A stretch of DNA of 64,000 nucleotides from Labilibaculum sp. DW002 (GTDB lineage Bacteria; Bacteroidota; Bacteroidia; Bacteroidales; Marinifilaceae), in contig NZ_JAKJSC010000001.1 in the NCBI RefSeq assembly GCF_029029525.1, positions 1,488,001 to 1,552,000 of the forward strand, in the 5' to 3' direction. The notes under the pieces are model-generated. The model made no database searches, was not told where the DNA came from, and saw nothing but the letters and a program-made list of their open reading frames with translations. The position numbers and the translations under genes were made by a program. This document shows, one piece after another, positions 1 to 9,831 of this stretch (the first letter of the stretch is position 1; each line of letters opens with the position of its first letter).

Positions 1-391
1 CTTCTTTTCCTCTTCGAATAAAATTGAGCGGATTTCCTTTGTAAGTTTTACATGGTCGAATACAAATATCTAACTTGAAATACTGACGTAAGCCAACAAT
101 CGGGCTAGAATAAACATATCCTTTATTTTTCAATTCAGGAGTCAATTCACTTGCTGCATCGTCTTTCGGTTTAGAAGTTATTGCTCCAAACAAGCCAATT
201 TTGTGTTTCTCAAGCAAATCGATGGTGCGTTTTGGCAGTGGATTTCCTTCTTTACACCAAAATTCCCATCCAATGTCGGCCTCCACATAATTGGCTTCGA
301 ATCCGGCAGCCGTTAAAATTCTTATGGTTTCGTCGAGAACAACACGACCAATACCATCTCCAGGCATAGCTACTATGGTTCTTTTACTCAT
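1..391 (-). CDS. Isocitrate/isopropylmalate dehydrogenase family protein (N-terminal part, cut by window start)
   Basis: Reading the complement from the ATG at 391 gives an N-terminus beginning MSKRTIVAMPGDGIG, the nucleotide-binding start typical of the beta-decarboxylating dehydrogenases (isocitrate, isopropylmalate, tartrate). About 130 residues are visible, including SKPKDDAASELTPELKNKG, SSPIVGLRQYF and DICIRPCKTYKGNPLNF, which match the substrate-loop region where these enzymes have LRxxLDLxxNxRP. The family oxidatively decarboxylates 2-hydroxyacids with NAD(P)+ in the cytoplasm. Which member it is (isocitrate or isopropylmalate) cannot be settled from the fragment; the phrase around IRPCKTYKGNPLNFIRRGKE is more like NAD-isocitrate dehydrogenases. 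The gene runs off the left edge. The next gene upstream is separated by a terminator, so it probably has its own promoter in 392-490. Confidence 0.8.
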   Translation of the reverse strand, partial: MSKRTIVAMPGDGIGRVVLDETIRILTAAGFEANYVEADIGWEFWCKEGNPLPKRTIDLLEKHKIGLFGAITSKPKDDAASELTPELKNKGYVYSSPIVGLRQYFKLDICIRPCKTYKGNPLNFIRRGKE

Positions 392-490
392 AACTTTAGA
401 TTTCACAAGTTAATCCATCGCCACATTCCTCTTCTTACAACAATTTACAACTGATTTATTTAGAAATAAAATTTGTTTTTTTTTGACAAC

Positions 491-518
491 AAAAAAGGCT
501 CCAAAATGGAGCCTTTTT
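491..518 (-). terminator. Rho-independent terminator (bidirectional shape)
   Basis: Stem GGCTCCA (497-503) pairs with TGGAGCC (507-513) over a 3-nt loop, flanked by A6 on the left and T5 on the right. It sits 22 nt after the stop of the minus-strand lipoprotein gene ending at 540, where the A-run becomes the U-tract. Confidence 0.85.
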
Positions 519-539
519 CAATGTCATATTACAGAATAT

Positions 540-1325
540 CTATAAGGGGTTTTGTACAGAAACATGTACTTTTTTACTGATAATTCTTTTGTTCTGATAA
601 GCTGTAGATTCAACAGCTACTATATTAATATCCTTATCGATATTAAAACCTTTCCCAACAGGTATTCTCAATTCTCCAACACCTGCAACTGTTTTCAGCT
701 CTTTAATTCCTTTTCCGCCATTTTCAGGAAAGAATTTTCCATCAATTAATTTAGCCTGATAAAATTTCACCTTTTTACGACCAGTACTCAATTTAAATTT
801 TAAAACATATTCTTGTTTCGTTTTTAGTAAATTGATTTTTTGTACTTCGATAGTAGGCGTTGATTTCTTCTTATCTGTTTTACTGATTTCTTTTAGCCCT
901 ATGCTTGCTAGGTTATCTTTGTAAAAAGCTTCTGATTTTAACTTTCCGTTCTCCCAAAACTTTCTTTGATAACCAGATTTCTTTCCTTTTATATAATCTG
1001 TTTCACGGTATACTTTCCCATCCTTGTAATACCATTTCACAACACCATGCTTCATGCCATCAACATAAGGAATGTCGTACTGTTTTTCACCAGACTTATA
1101 GAAAGTCTCGCTAATACCCACTTTTTTATTATTCTTATAATTTACGATAGACTTCAACTCTCCAGTATCAAAATAATACTTTTTAACACCATTTTTTATC
1201 TTAGGTTTTGATGCAATAGCATTTTCTTCTACCGCTTTCTCTTGTTTTTTTTCAGTCATCTGCTTTATAAAATCGCAAGAATTAAAAGCAAACAGAAGTA
1301 TTAATAAGTAAGTAAGATTCTTCAT
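540..1325 (-). CDS. MORN-repeat (YwqK-like) lipoprotein
   Basis: 261 aa. The N-terminus MKNLTYLLILLFAFNSC is a lipoprotein signal peptide with the lipobox Cys at residue 17, so the protein is probably membrane-anchored facing the periplasm or surface. Residues about 45-140 hold four or five MORN-variant repeats of the form YYFDTGELKSIVNYKNNKKVG / FYKSGEKQYDIPYVDGMKHG / WYYKDGKVYRETDYIKGKKSG / KFWENGKLKSEAFYKDN. The C-terminal 110 residues are a separate beta-rich segment I do not recognise. Proteins of this type are annotated toxin-antitoxin YwqK family antitoxin in Bacteroidota, but no toxin partner is next to it and I infer no such role. It is monocistronic, with a terminator at 491-518. 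The function is unknown. Confidence 0.75.
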   Translation of the reverse strand: MKNLTYLLILLFAFNSCDFIKQMTEKKQEKAVEENAIASKPKIKNGVKKYYFDTGELKSIVNYKNNKKVGISETFYKSGEKQYDIPYVDGMKHGVVKWYYKDGKVYRETDYIKGKKSGYQRKFWENGKLKSEAFYKDNLASIGLKEISKTDKKKSTPTIEVQKINLLKTKQEYVLKFKLSTGRKKVKFYQAKLIDGKFFPENGGKGIKELKTVAGVGELRIPVGKGFNIDKDINIVAVESTAYQNKRIISKKVHVSVQNPL

Positions 1326-1384
1326 TTATTTGTATTTTTTTGATGATGAAAGGTAATAGGAATTCCATTTGGATTCAATCGAAA

Positions 1385-4300
1385 CTACACCTCATCAATT
1401 TCTGCTAGTTTTCCATATAAAACGAAGGCTTTCACATGCTCAAAACCAAGCTTTTGAATTAACTTTTTATAAGTCAAAACCTGCTTCTTGTGTGAATTTT
1501 CCTTTTTCTTCCCAAATTTAAAATCGATAACAATCGCTTCTTTTCCTTTGTAAATAACTCTATCTGGTCGCTGCACACCACCTTTTCCCAATAAAATATC
1601 CCGTTCGTTAACAACGGTCCAATCTTTAGAAAACCATTCTTCTACCATTGGATTTTCCAGTAACTCCTTTGCAAATTCTAAAACTTCATCAGCTTGTTTC
1701 TGATCAAGCTTCCCTTCAAATTGCAATAAACTCACTGCTTTTGTAACATCTTCCTTATATTCAATCAATTGAAATAGCTGATGCAGAATATTTCCTCTAC
1801 TAACTGGTGAAAAAGTTTCTACCGATTCAGCTTCCGAAAAATCAAAATAATCTGCAGAATGTGCTCTTAACTTTAATCGATCATCTAGTAAAAAAGCTGG
1901 GTATTCTTTGCGCTTCTCTTTTTCTATTTGAATTGCATTAGACGGTCTCAATTCAAGTTCTCCCAACTCAAAACAAAACGTTTCTTTATTCCAATTATCG
2001 CTTAATGAAATAATATTATCTCCATTAAAGTCTGAAGAATAATTATCTGAATTTTCAAATGCATGAAGCATTACATCAGCAATATTTTTCAAATCTCTTT
2101 TTGCGGCAAGAGGAGAATAACTCACAAAAGCATCCTCGGCTCTCGTTAAAGCAACATAGAGTAAATTCAAATTATCAATATACGATTGTAGCTTTTCCGT
2201 AAAATATTCTTGGTAATAGATGGTTTCTTTCAATGTGCTGCTATAACGTACCGGAAGAACATCAAGCACATCAAAGCCTTCTACTTTCGGCTGACACCAT
2301 AAAATATTTGCATGCTTGGTACTGTCTATTTCCCAACTACAAAATGGCAATAAAACAACTTTAAATTCTAGTCCTTTCGATTTGTGAATTGTCATGATTC
2401 GAATGGCATCCTGTTGATCCGAAACTGAAATTACTTCCTTGTCTTTTCTTTCCCCCCAATAAGTGACGAAAGAATTCAAATCAGGTGCATCGGTCTTTGT
2501 AAATCCCAATACTAAATCTTGAAAAGCCTCCAAAAAAGGAAAATCCTCCGCATGTTCATTCAACTTGAAAATCTGAATTAGCTTTTCAACTAAGTCATAC
2601 AATGCTTGCCTTTTTAATTCTTCTACATTCGCAGTAAATTCTTCCGGAAAAATTGATTCGAATGATTTTTCCTCATGCGAGATTGCGTATAATTTATCTT
2701 GATCCTCATTTTCTTGCCTTTGAATATAAACTTGATATTCTTGTTGCAAAAAGCCTAAGTTGATTTTATCATCTGGAGAAACAAAAAAATTTAATAGATG
2801 TACCAAAAAATTAATTACTGAAGAATTCTTTAAGTAAAGAGAATCATTCGAAATCACATCGTAATTTACACCTTCCTTAGCCAGACTGCTTGCGCGATAA
2901 GCCATTAAGGTATCAGCAACAAGGCCTCCTTCTTTTCCATTTCTTACTAAAATGCAAATATCTCTTGCTTCATAACCTTTTTCCTGGAACTCTTCAATCT
3001 TTAAAGGCAAATCCTCAAGAACCTTCTCAATCCAATCTGATTCATTGTCTTTTTCTATAAAATTGGCTCTAACATAACCTGGATATTTCTTCTCATCTCC
3101 GGGGAAATGCTGATATACATCCTGATAAGCTCCTGTAATTTTTTCTTGCTCCTCTTTTAAGCCATCTGCAATTTCTGCAGGAATTGATCCATTGTAATTG
3201 TTTTGCAATGCTTGCGCTCCAATTGCAAAAAGGGCATTGTTAAAATTGATAACATTTCTGGAACTACGCCAATTGTAATTCAATGTTAATCCATTAACTC
3301 CAAAACTTTCAAAGTCCTGATCCAATTGCTCCGAGAGAATTTTCCAATCCCCATTTCTCCATCTATAAATAGACTGTTTAACATCCCCTACAACTAATGA
3401 ATGCTTATCTTCGGCCAATGAGTTTGCAACCAATGGCCTAAAATTATCCCATTGCATAGATGATGTATCTTGAAACTCATCAATCATAAAATGTTGATAT
3501 ACATTTCCAATTTTCTCGTAAATAAATGGAGAATCATTATCTCCAATTATATTTCTAAGTAAACGACTGGCGTCTGATAAAAGAAAAATATTTTCACCCT
3601 CTGCATATTCTTGCACCTTTTTTGAAAGATCTGTTAGAATGCCAAGTGTATAAATATAACTAAGGGTTTTATCTGTCGATTTGTAGAGCATCGACTGTTC
3701 ATCGTAATGGGAAACAGCCTTTTTCAATAAATCATTTAAACCTGCAGAGCATGCAGTTTCTACAGCCTTTTTAGTTTCTGAACTTGCCTTGCCAGTAGTC
3801 CATTTCTTAGGCGTATCGATCGCCGTTCGAGCTCTACTTCCCGGTTCCATTTTGCCACCTTTACCCAAATTTGACAAATAGCCAGCTACACCTGATTTTC
3901 CGTAAGCAAATTCAGACACATCCAATCCGTGCTGTGAAATAATTCTACGAACATCTTCTCCTATTTGAGAATAGAACTGTTCAAATTCATCTTTAATCTC
4001 CTTCAAAATTTTACGATAGGAACTTAAAAACTTCTTATCTGATAATTTCTCAACCAATTTATCCGAAAAATTTTTAAAATCCTCTTTAAAAATCTCATTC
4101 CCTACTCCTAAAATTTCTTGTTTAAAATTCCAGGTCTTTCCCTCTTTTATTTTCGATTCAGCAAAATCTGAAAGCCAGGCTCTCAACTGTGCATCTTCAT
4201 CTACATCGAGAAACAATAAATCAACAACTTCATTTAAGACTTTACGTTGATCGAGCTCAATATTAAAGCCCATTTGCAAACCAATTTCTCGGGTAAAAGA

Positions 4301-4648
4301 GCGAACAACTTTTTGAAAAAAACTATCAATGGTTGTCACTGAAAACCGGCTGTAATCATGTAATAATCGATTAAGAATTTCTTTTGCCCGTAGCATTAAT
4401 TCCTCCGGACTGAATCCATTCTTTTCGCATAATTCCTTAGCATAAGGAGACTTATCCGATTTGGATAGCAAATGAATCTCTTTAATAATCCTAGACTTCA
4501 TTTCGTCAGTAGCCTTATTGGTAAAGGTTACAGCCAGAATACTTCTATAGTTTATAGCCTCCTCGAAAACAAGCTTAAGGTATTCTCTTGTAAGTGTATA
4601 GGTTTTCCCTGATCCAGCAGAAGCTCGATAAATGGATAATTCGGACAT
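1385..4648 (-). CDS. UvrD/RecB-type ATP-dependent helicase-nuclease (AddA/RecB-like)
   Basis: 1087 aa, superfamily 1 helicase of the double-strand-break repair (AddA/RecB) group. Visible: Walker A ASAGSGKT at residues 9-16; the RAILAVTFTNKAT-type motif Ia (SILAVTFTNKATDEMKSRI); motif II region MIDEFQDTSSMQW; motif III VVGDVKQSIYRWR; motif V/VI region IMTIHKSKGLEFKVVLLPF and LLYVALTRAED. The C-terminal about 60 residues carry a PD-(D/E)XK nuclease signature (PDRVIYKGKEAIVIDFKFGKK then KKQVLTYKKLI). This matches an exonuclease subunit that unwinds and trims DNA ends for RecA loading. The partner AddB, usually adjacent, is not in the window: the neighbours are the MORN lipoprotein downstream and a divergent subtilase. 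It is therefore an unlinked AddA or a stand-alone RecB-like enzyme. The start at 4648 puts the Walker A at the usual distance from the N-terminus. Confidence 0.9.
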   Translation of the reverse strand: MSELSIYRASAGSGKTYTLTREYLKLVFEEAINYRSILAVTFTNKATDEMKSRIIKEIHLLSKSDKSPYAKELCEKNGFSPEELMLRAKEILNRLLHDYSRFSVTTIDSFFQKVVRSFTREIGLQMGFNIELDQRKVLNEVVDLLFLDVDEDAQLRAWLSDFAESKIKEGKTWNFKQEILGVGNEIFKEDFKNFSDKLVEKLSDKKFLSSYRKILKEIKDEFEQFYSQIGEDVRRIISQHGLDVSEFAYGKSGVAGYLSNLGKGGKMEPGSRARTAIDTPKKWTTGKASSETKKAVETACSAGLNDLLKKAVSHYDEQSMLYKSTDKTLSYIYTLGILTDLSKKVQEYAEGENIFLLSDASRLLRNIIGDNDSPFIYEKIGNVYQHFMIDEFQDTSSMQWDNFRPLVANSLAEDKHSLVVGDVKQSIYRWRNGDWKILSEQLDQDFESFGVNGLTLNYNWRSSRNVINFNNALFAIGAQALQNNYNGSIPAEIADGLKEEQEKITGAYQDVYQHFPGDEKKYPGYVRANFIEKDNESDWIEKVLEDLPLKIEEFQEKGYEARDICILVRNGKEGGLVADTLMAYRASSLAKEGVNYDVISNDSLYLKNSSVINFLVHLLNFFVSPDDKINLGFLQQEYQVYIQRQENEDQDKLYAISHEEKSFESIFPEEFTANVEELKRQALYDLVEKLIQIFKLNEHAEDFPFLEAFQDLVLGFTKTDAPDLNSFVTYWGERKDKEVISVSDQQDAIRIMTIHKSKGLEFKVVLLPFCSWEIDSTKHANILWCQPKVEGFDVLDVLPVRYSSTLKETIYYQEYFTEKLQSYIDNLNLLYVALTRAEDAFVSYSPLAAKRDLKNIADVMLHAFENSDNYSSDFNGDNIISLSDNWNKETFCFELGELELRPSNAIQIEKEKRKEYPAFLLDDRLKLRAHSADYFDFSEAESVETFSPVSRGNILHQLFQLIEYKEDVTKAVSLLQFEGKLDQKQADEVLEFAKELLENPMVEEWFSKDWTVVNERDILLGKGGVQRPDRVIYKGKEAIVIDFKFGKKKENSHKKQVLTYKKLIQKLGFEHVKAFVLYGKLAEIDEV

Positions 4649-5017
4649 ATGCTCTTTTTAATTTAATCCGAAAATAACAATAATATATTTTAGGAAGTAA
4701 TCTAACAGATAATAAAGTATGCACACTTCATATTTTCTATTTCAAAGTAGAAAAATTACTTATTTATGAAAAAAAAATCATTTTACTTAATAATTTATAA
4801 AGTTTAATTTTTCATAAAATGATTTCACTTTGTCTAAAATTGAAAACCCCCATAAACAAAGGCTATAATAGTAAACACTAAGAATTACATCATGGATAAC
4901 ATAATTATTCAAATTAGTACCGACATAAAATTGACTTAACCAACTAGTATTGATATCTTCCATAAAATATCTTAACTTCTGTCTTGTTATCAAAATATTC
5001 ACTTATAACCATTAATT
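4649..5017. other. Divergent intergenic region between the helicase and the subtilase
   Basis: 369 bp, very AT-rich. It must hold the promoters of both flanking genes. I see no clean TAnnTTTG box and no gene; a 71-codon frame on the minus strand has no family resemblance. The only structure is an inverted repeat AAATCATTTTA (4775-4785) / TAAAATGATTT (4815-4825) with a 29-nt spacer and no U-tract. Confidence 0.5.
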
Positions 5018-8000
5018 ATGAATAGAATTTTTACTCTTATTCTTTGTTGTATTTTATTTATCCCATCTTCTTATTCTCAAAAGCGAGAAATAAACGAGAA
5101 TGGTAAATACAAAGGAATTATCAGAATTAAATTTGATGTAAAATCAGATCAAAAAGCAACAGCACTTAACCAACTGCTTGTTGAAAGAAAAAAACTAAAA
5201 GTAAAAAGTACTGAAGATTTTGTAAGAACTAACATTCCTAATCTGGACAAAGTAAACCAAAGATTTAAGGCAAATAAAATGCGACGAGTATTCCGCGATG
5301 CTGGAAAATTTGAAGCTAGACATAAAAAACATGGCTTACATTTATGGTACGAAGTTGAATTTAGTACTACAACTCCTGTTACACAGTTATTAAAATCGTA
5401 TGAAGGCGTTGCGGAAATCTCTATTGCTGAAGGAATTAATGCTACTAGACAAATAACAGGTGTTCCTAGTACAGCAACGAACCTATCTGTAGCCCCTGCA
5501 GCCTTGCCATCAGGTACCAATGATCCTCTTTTTGGAGATCAGTGGCATTATGAAAACACAGGACAAAATGATGGAACAGCTGGTAAAGATATTAGCCTGT
5601 TAGAAGCTTGGCAAATTGAAACAGGAAATCCAAATGTAATTGTCGCTATTGAAGATGGTGGTATTGATTTTGACCATATTGATTTAGCTGCAAATATGTG
5701 GGTAAACCCAGGTGAAATTGCTGGAAATGGAATCGATGATGACAACAATGGTTACGTTGATGATATTTACGGGTACAACTTTGGAGATGATACTGGTGAT
5801 ATTTATGTTGGTGATCATGGAACACACGTTGCTGGAACTGTTGCTGCTGTATCTAACAATGGTGTTGGTGTTAGTGGTATCGCAGGAGGAAGCGGAAACA
5901 ATGATGGTGTTCGCTTAATGTCATGTAATGTATTTAGTGCATCAACAGGCGGTTTTGCTGAGGCTTATTCTTATGCTGCTGATAATGGTGCTGTTATTTC
6001 TCAAAACAGTTGGAGTTATAGCTATCCTTACCAATACGATCAAGCTGTATTAGATGGTATCGATTACTTTATTGCCAATGCTGGTGGACCTAATGCTCCA
6101 ATGAACGGTGGTATTGTTATTTTTGCCGCAGGTAACGACAACTCAGAAAGTAGATATTATCCAGCTTATTATGATAATGTATTATCTGTAGCTGCTACCA
6201 ATAAGAATGATGAAAGATCTTATTATTCCAATTATGGAACTTGGGTTGATATTGCAGCTCCAGGTGGAGAATTAGAAACTACCAATGAAGATCCAACTGC
6301 TATCCATAGCACATATCCTAATGATAACTATGGAGTTATGCAAGGGACATCTATGGCTTGCCCACATGTTTCAGGAGTTGCTGCATTAGTTATTTCTAAA
6401 TATGCGGGTAATATTACACCTACAGAACTTTGGAATAAACTTGTTGATAATACTGACCCAATAGATGATCTTAACGATTCTCGATATGCAGGAAAATTAG
6501 GTAGTGGTCGATTAAATGCATTCAAAGCACTTAGCGATGATAACTTACCTTCTGTTCCTTCTGGCTTAACTGCTACAAATGTAACACAAACTAGTTTTAC
6601 AGTAGGTTGGACTGCAGTAAGTGGTGCTACCTCTTATGATCTTCAGGTTCGTGAAGAAGGAGGAACTTGGCAAACCATTAACACTTCAGAATTAACTTAT
6701 GACTATTCTGGTGCAACAGCAGAAACAACTTATGAATTTCAAGTTAGAGCAAATAATGATGCTGGTTCAAGTGGTTATTCGGCAATGGCTTCAGTTATTA
6801 CAGAAGCAGCTCCAACTGTGCCTGATGCTCCAGTTAATCTTAGCGCATCCAACATTACTTATAACTCAATAACAATAACCTGGGATGCAGTTGCGGATGC
6901 TGACGATTACGATCTTGATGTTAGACCTTCTGGTGGTTCTTGGACTACTGTTGCTTTAACTACTACAAGCTATGATTATTCAGGACTTGATGCAGAAACA
7001 ACATATGAATTTCAAGTACGAGCTAATAATAGCATTGGTGCAAGTGCGAATTCAGACCTTGCTAGTGCAACTACCCTTGCTGCACCAACTGCTCCTGATG
7101 CTCCAGTAAATCTTAGTGCATCCAACATTACTTATAACTCCTTAACGGTAACTTGGGATGCTGTAACTGATGCTAATGATTACGATCTTGATGTTAGACC
7201 TGCTGGCGGTTCTTGGACTACTGTTGCTTTAGCTACAACAAGTTATGATTATACAGGTCTTGATGCTGAAACAACTTATGAATTTCAAGTACGAGCTAAT
7301 AATAGCATTGGTGCAAGTGCTAATTCATCTCTTGTTAGTGCAACTACATTAGTTGCTCCTACAGCTCCTGAAGTACCAACTAATATCATTGCTTCAAGCA
7401 TTACATTCAATTCCTTCACAATCAGTTGGGATGCAATGGCCGACACAGAAGATTATGATGTAAATGTAAGAGCTAGCGGTGGATCTTGGACAACTATTAA
7501 TACTCTTGCTACTAGTTACGATTACAGTGGACTTGATGCAGAAACTACATATGAATTTCAAGTTAGAGCAAATAATGGAATTGGTTCAAGTGATTACTCT
7601 AACATTTCCAGTGCAACAACTCTTGTAGGACCTACTGCACCAGAAGTGCCAACAAATGTAATGGCATCTAACATCACTTATAACTCTTTAACCATTTCAT
7701 GGGATGCAACGACTGATGCTGATGACTATGACGTAAACATGAGAGTTAGTGGTGGTACATGGACTGCTGTTAACGTAAGTGCAACAACTTATGATTTAAC
7801 TGGACTAGATGCAGAAACAACATACGAATTTCAAGTAAGAGCAAATAATGGAATTGGGTCAAGTAGTTATTCTGTTGCTATAAGTGCAACTACTTTAGAA
7901 GCTCCAACGCCACCAGATGCTCCTGCTAATGTGATGGCATCTAATATTACATACAATTCGTTCACAATTTCTTGGGATGTAGCAGCTGATGCAGATAATT

Positions 8001-9190
8001 ACGATCTTGATATTCGTGAAGAAGGTGGTAACTGGTCTAGCGTAAACACAAGCGCAACAACTTATGATTTCAGCTCAGCTTTGGCTTCCACTAACTATGA
8101 ATTTAAAGTAAGATCTAATAATAGCATAGGATCGGGAGCTTATTCTGCAGTAGGATTACTTACTACTGAAGACATTCCTGTTCCTGCTATACCAACAGGA
8201 GTTCTTGCTTCTGACATTACATCCAACTCTTTCACAATTTCATGGAACAGTGCAGAGTTCGCAAACAACTACGATGTTCAAATTAGAGAACAAGGCGGAA
8301 ATTGGGAAACTTTTACTACTTCAGCAACGGATTTAAGTTACAATACAGCTATGGCTGAAACTACTTATGAATTCCAAGTACTAGCAAGTAATACAAGTGG
8401 TTCTAGTGATTATTCGGCTTTACAATCTTTAACTACTCTTGCCGAAGCATCAACTCCAGACTATTGTGATTCTTATGGTAAGGCAACTCGTTATGAATAT
8501 ATCGATTTAGTAGAATTTGCAGATATGAGCAATCCTTCTGGAGATGATGGAGGTTATGGTGATTATACTGGAATGGTAGCAAACGTAGCTCCAGGAAATA
8601 GTTACACTTTAAATTTCTCTTCAGCTTACAAATCGAGAACGTATACAACTAACTGGAAAATCTATATTGATTTTAACCGCGATGGTGAATTCACAACCAA
8701 CGAAAGAGTTGTTTCAGGTTATTCCGCTAGTTCAGGAGTATCAAGTTCTAATGTTTCCGTTCCAGCTGGTGCCGCTTTAGGTCAAACAAGAATGAGGGTT
8801 ATTCTTAAACACAGAAGAGCAGCTAGAACAGCTTGTGATATTTTCAGTCAGGGAGAAGTAGAAGATTACACGATCAACATCAGTAATTCTGCTCCTGCTA
8901 TGGCTACAAAATCTTCATCTTTTGGATTTACAAGTCCACTTAGTCAAACTCCTCCAATCGAAGAGTTGAAATTGTATCCAAATCCAGCTAAAGATTATGT
9001 AAGTCTTTATATTCAAGGTAATATTCAATCAAAAGTTAGAATTAGCTCTTTAACAGGAAAGACAATTCGAATTTTAACTCTTGACCAAGAGGATAACCGA
9101 ATTGATGTTTCTAATCTTCCATCTGGAATGTATTTTATTTCAATCGAAGATGGAGAAGAAATCATCTCTAAAAAATTAATTAAATTATAA
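5018..9190 (+). CDS. T9SS-secreted subtilisin-like serine peptidase (S8) with seven FN3 domains and GEVED domain
   Basis: 1390 aa. Signal peptide (MNRIFTLILCCILFIPSSYS), a propeptide-like region to about residue 165, then an S8 catalytic domain with the triad Asp213 (AIEDGGIDFDH), His270 (DHGTHVAGT) and Ser445 (GTSMACPHVSG). Seven fibronectin type III domains follow (about residues 510-1145), each with SxTSFTVxW-type first strands and TTYEFQVRANN near the end. Next comes a GEVED domain (FNRDGEFTTNERV, ending QGEVEDYTI, about 1150-1290). The C-terminus is a T9SS type A sorting domain (LKLYPNPAKDYVSLYI, SGMYFISI, ending KKLIKL). It is therefore an exported, probably cell-surface or released endopeptidase. 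Monocistronic, with a strong terminator at 9211-9244. The natural substrate cannot be read from the sequence. Confidence 0.93.
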   Translation: MNRIFTLILCCILFIPSSYSQKREINENGKYKGIIRIKFDVKSDQKATALNQLLVERKKLKVKSTEDFVRTNIPNLDKVNQRFKANKMRRVFRDAGKFEARHKKHGLHLWYEVEFSTTTPVTQLLKSYEGVAEISIAEGINATRQITGVPSTATNLSVAPAALPSGTNDPLFGDQWHYENTGQNDGTAGKDISLLEAWQIETGNPNVIVAIEDGGIDFDHIDLAANMWVNPGEIAGNGIDDDNNGYVDDIYGYNFGDDTGDIYVGDHGTHVAGTVAAVSNNGVGVSGIAGGSGNNDGVRLMSCNVFSASTGGFAEAYSYAADNGAVISQNSWSYSYPYQYDQAVLDGIDYFIANAGGPNAPMNGGIVIFAAGNDNSESRYYPAYYDNVLSVAATNKNDERSYYSNYGTWVDIAAPGGELETTNEDPTAIHSTYPNDNYGVMQGTSMACPHVSGVAALVISKYAGNITPTELWNKLVDNTDPIDDLNDSRYAGKLGSGRLNAFKALSDDNLPSVPSGLTATNVTQTSFTVGWTAVSGATSYDLQVREEGGTWQTINTSELTYDYSGATAETTYEFQVRANNDAGSSGYSAMASVITEAAPTVPDAPVNLSASNITYNSITITWDAVADADDYDLDVRPSGGSWTTVALTTTSYDYSGLDAETTYEFQVRANNSIGASANSDLASATTLAAPTAPDAPVNLSASNITYNSLTVTWDAVTDANDYDLDVRPAGGSWTTVALATTSYDYTGLDAETTYEFQVRANNSIGASANSSLVSATTLVAPTAPEVPTNIIASSITFNSFTISWDAMADTEDYDVNVRASGGSWTTINTLATSYDYSGLDAETTYEFQVRANNGIGSSDYSNISSATTLVGPTAPEVPTNVMASNITYNSLTISWDATTDADDYDVNMRVSGGTWTAVNVSATTYDLTGLDAETTYEFQVRANNGIGSSSYSVAISATTLEAPTPPDAPANVMASNITYNSFTISWDVAADADNYDLDIREEGGNWSSVNTSATTYDFSSALASTNYEFKVRSNNSIGSGAYSAVGLLTTEDIPVPAIPTGVLASDITSNSFTISWNSAEFANNYDVQIREQGGNWETFTTSATDLSYNTAMAETTYEFQVLASNTSGSSDYSALQSLTTLAEASTPDYCDSYGKATRYEYIDLVEFADMSNPSGDDGGYGDYTGMVANVAPGNSYTLNFSSAYKSRTYTTNWKIYIDFNRDGEFTTNERVVSGYSASSGVSSSNVSVPAGAALGQTRMRVILKHRRAARTACDIFSQGEVEDYTINISNSAPAMATKSSSFGFTSPLSQTPPIEELKLYPNPAKDYVSLYIQGNIQSKVRISSLTGKTIRILTLDQEDNRIDVSNLPSGMYFISIEDGEEIISKKLIKL
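6545..8445 (+). repeat. Seven tandem FN3-coding units, about 273 bp each
   Basis: In-frame tandem units with a 273-bp (91-residue) period, measured between the identical AATCT at 6836 and 7109. Units two and three are nearly identical in DNA as well as protein; the outer units are more diverged. This is the pattern of recent internal duplication. It codes protein and is not a CRISPR or noncoding satellite. Confidence 0.85.
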
Positions 9191-9210
9191 AATCAATTAA
9201 TCAGAATTAA

Positions 9211-9244
9211 AACGGACCGGTAACATAACCGGTCCGTTTTTTTT
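9211..9244 (+). terminator. Strong Rho-independent terminator
   Basis: 11-bp stem AACGGACCGGT (9211-9221) / ACCGGTCCGTT (9228-9238), loop AACATA, followed by an eight-base T run. It lies about 20 nt after the subtilase stop codon. Confidence 0.93.
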
Positions 9245-9357
9245 ATGGTCCAACCTGTAACCTTTTCATTACCTAAACGTTTCTCTATTACAAACTCTTA
9301 TCATTTGATTCATTCAAGACTGCAAAGACAAAGTTCAATTTATAAATTTGTTTGATC

Positions 9358-9756
9358 ATGAAAAAGATTCTTTTTTTCGCCATAACAAGCTTATTTCTGT
9401 ATGGCTGTGCTACTCAATCAGCATTTAAAAAACCGATTCCTATTAATGATACCAATTCTGAAATACTGGCAGAAGATAGTACTGAATATGAGCTACTAAT
9501 TCTAGATATTGGTTTTGAATCATGGTTGGCTACTAGAAGTTCTATCGCCACGGCACATTCCAATACCTATTATAAAAATTGGAATCATATTTACGTGACA
9601 GAATGGAACCAAAAGCACCTTCAAGGTCATCCTTATTTCGAGAATTACATAAGTTATGATCCTTTTGAAGATTATGGATTTGATATCAATTATAAACTTT
9701 ACAATTACTTTCTATTTGTAGAAGAAAAAACAGGAATATCTCTGGTTAGAAGATAA
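9358..9756 (+). CDS. DUF6146 family lipoprotein
   Basis: 132 aa from the ATG at 9358; an upstream TTG at 9352 in frame is less likely because the Met at 9358 begins a normal lipoprotein signal (MKKILFFAITSLFLYGC, lipobox Cys at residue 17). The mature part has the aromatic-rich signature of the Bacteroidota family DUF6146: FESWLATR, YYKNWNHIYVTEWN, YDPFEDYGFDINYKLYNYFLFVEEKTG. The function of the family is unknown; it is probably a small membrane-anchored envelope protein. It stands alone between two terminators. Confidence 0.75.
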   Translation: MKKILFFAITSLFLYGCATQSAFKKPIPINDTNSEILAEDSTEYELLILDIGFESWLATRSSIATAHSNTYYKNWNHIYVTEWNQKHLQGHPYFENYISYDPFEDYGFDINYKLYNYFLFVEEKTGISLVRR

Positions 9757-9793
9757 AAAAAGGGAAGAATCAAATAATTGATTCTTCCCTTTT
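9757..9793. terminator. Bidirectional terminator between convergent genes
   Basis: 12-bp stem GGGAAGAATCAA (9762-9773) / TTGATTCTTCCC (9778-9789), loop ATAA, flanked by an A-run left and T4 right. It serves the DUF6146 gene on the plus strand and the DUF3078 gene on the minus strand. Confidence 0.93.
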
Positions 9794-9831
9794 ATAATAT
9801 CTAGGACTGCTTTACTAGTTCAAAAATTCAA

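Noticed and set aside
540-1325. Toxin-antitoxin module suggested by the YwqK-family name
   Set aside because: No toxin gene adjacent; the protein is an exported lipoprotein with MORN repeats.
4787-5002. 71-codon minus-strand frame before the subtilase
   Set aside because: No family resemblance, no plausible ribosome site, lies in AT-rich promoter DNA; likely chance.
6545-8445. Regular tandem repeats as a CRISPR array or minisatellite
   Set aside because: Period 273 bp, in frame, encodes FN3 domains throughout.
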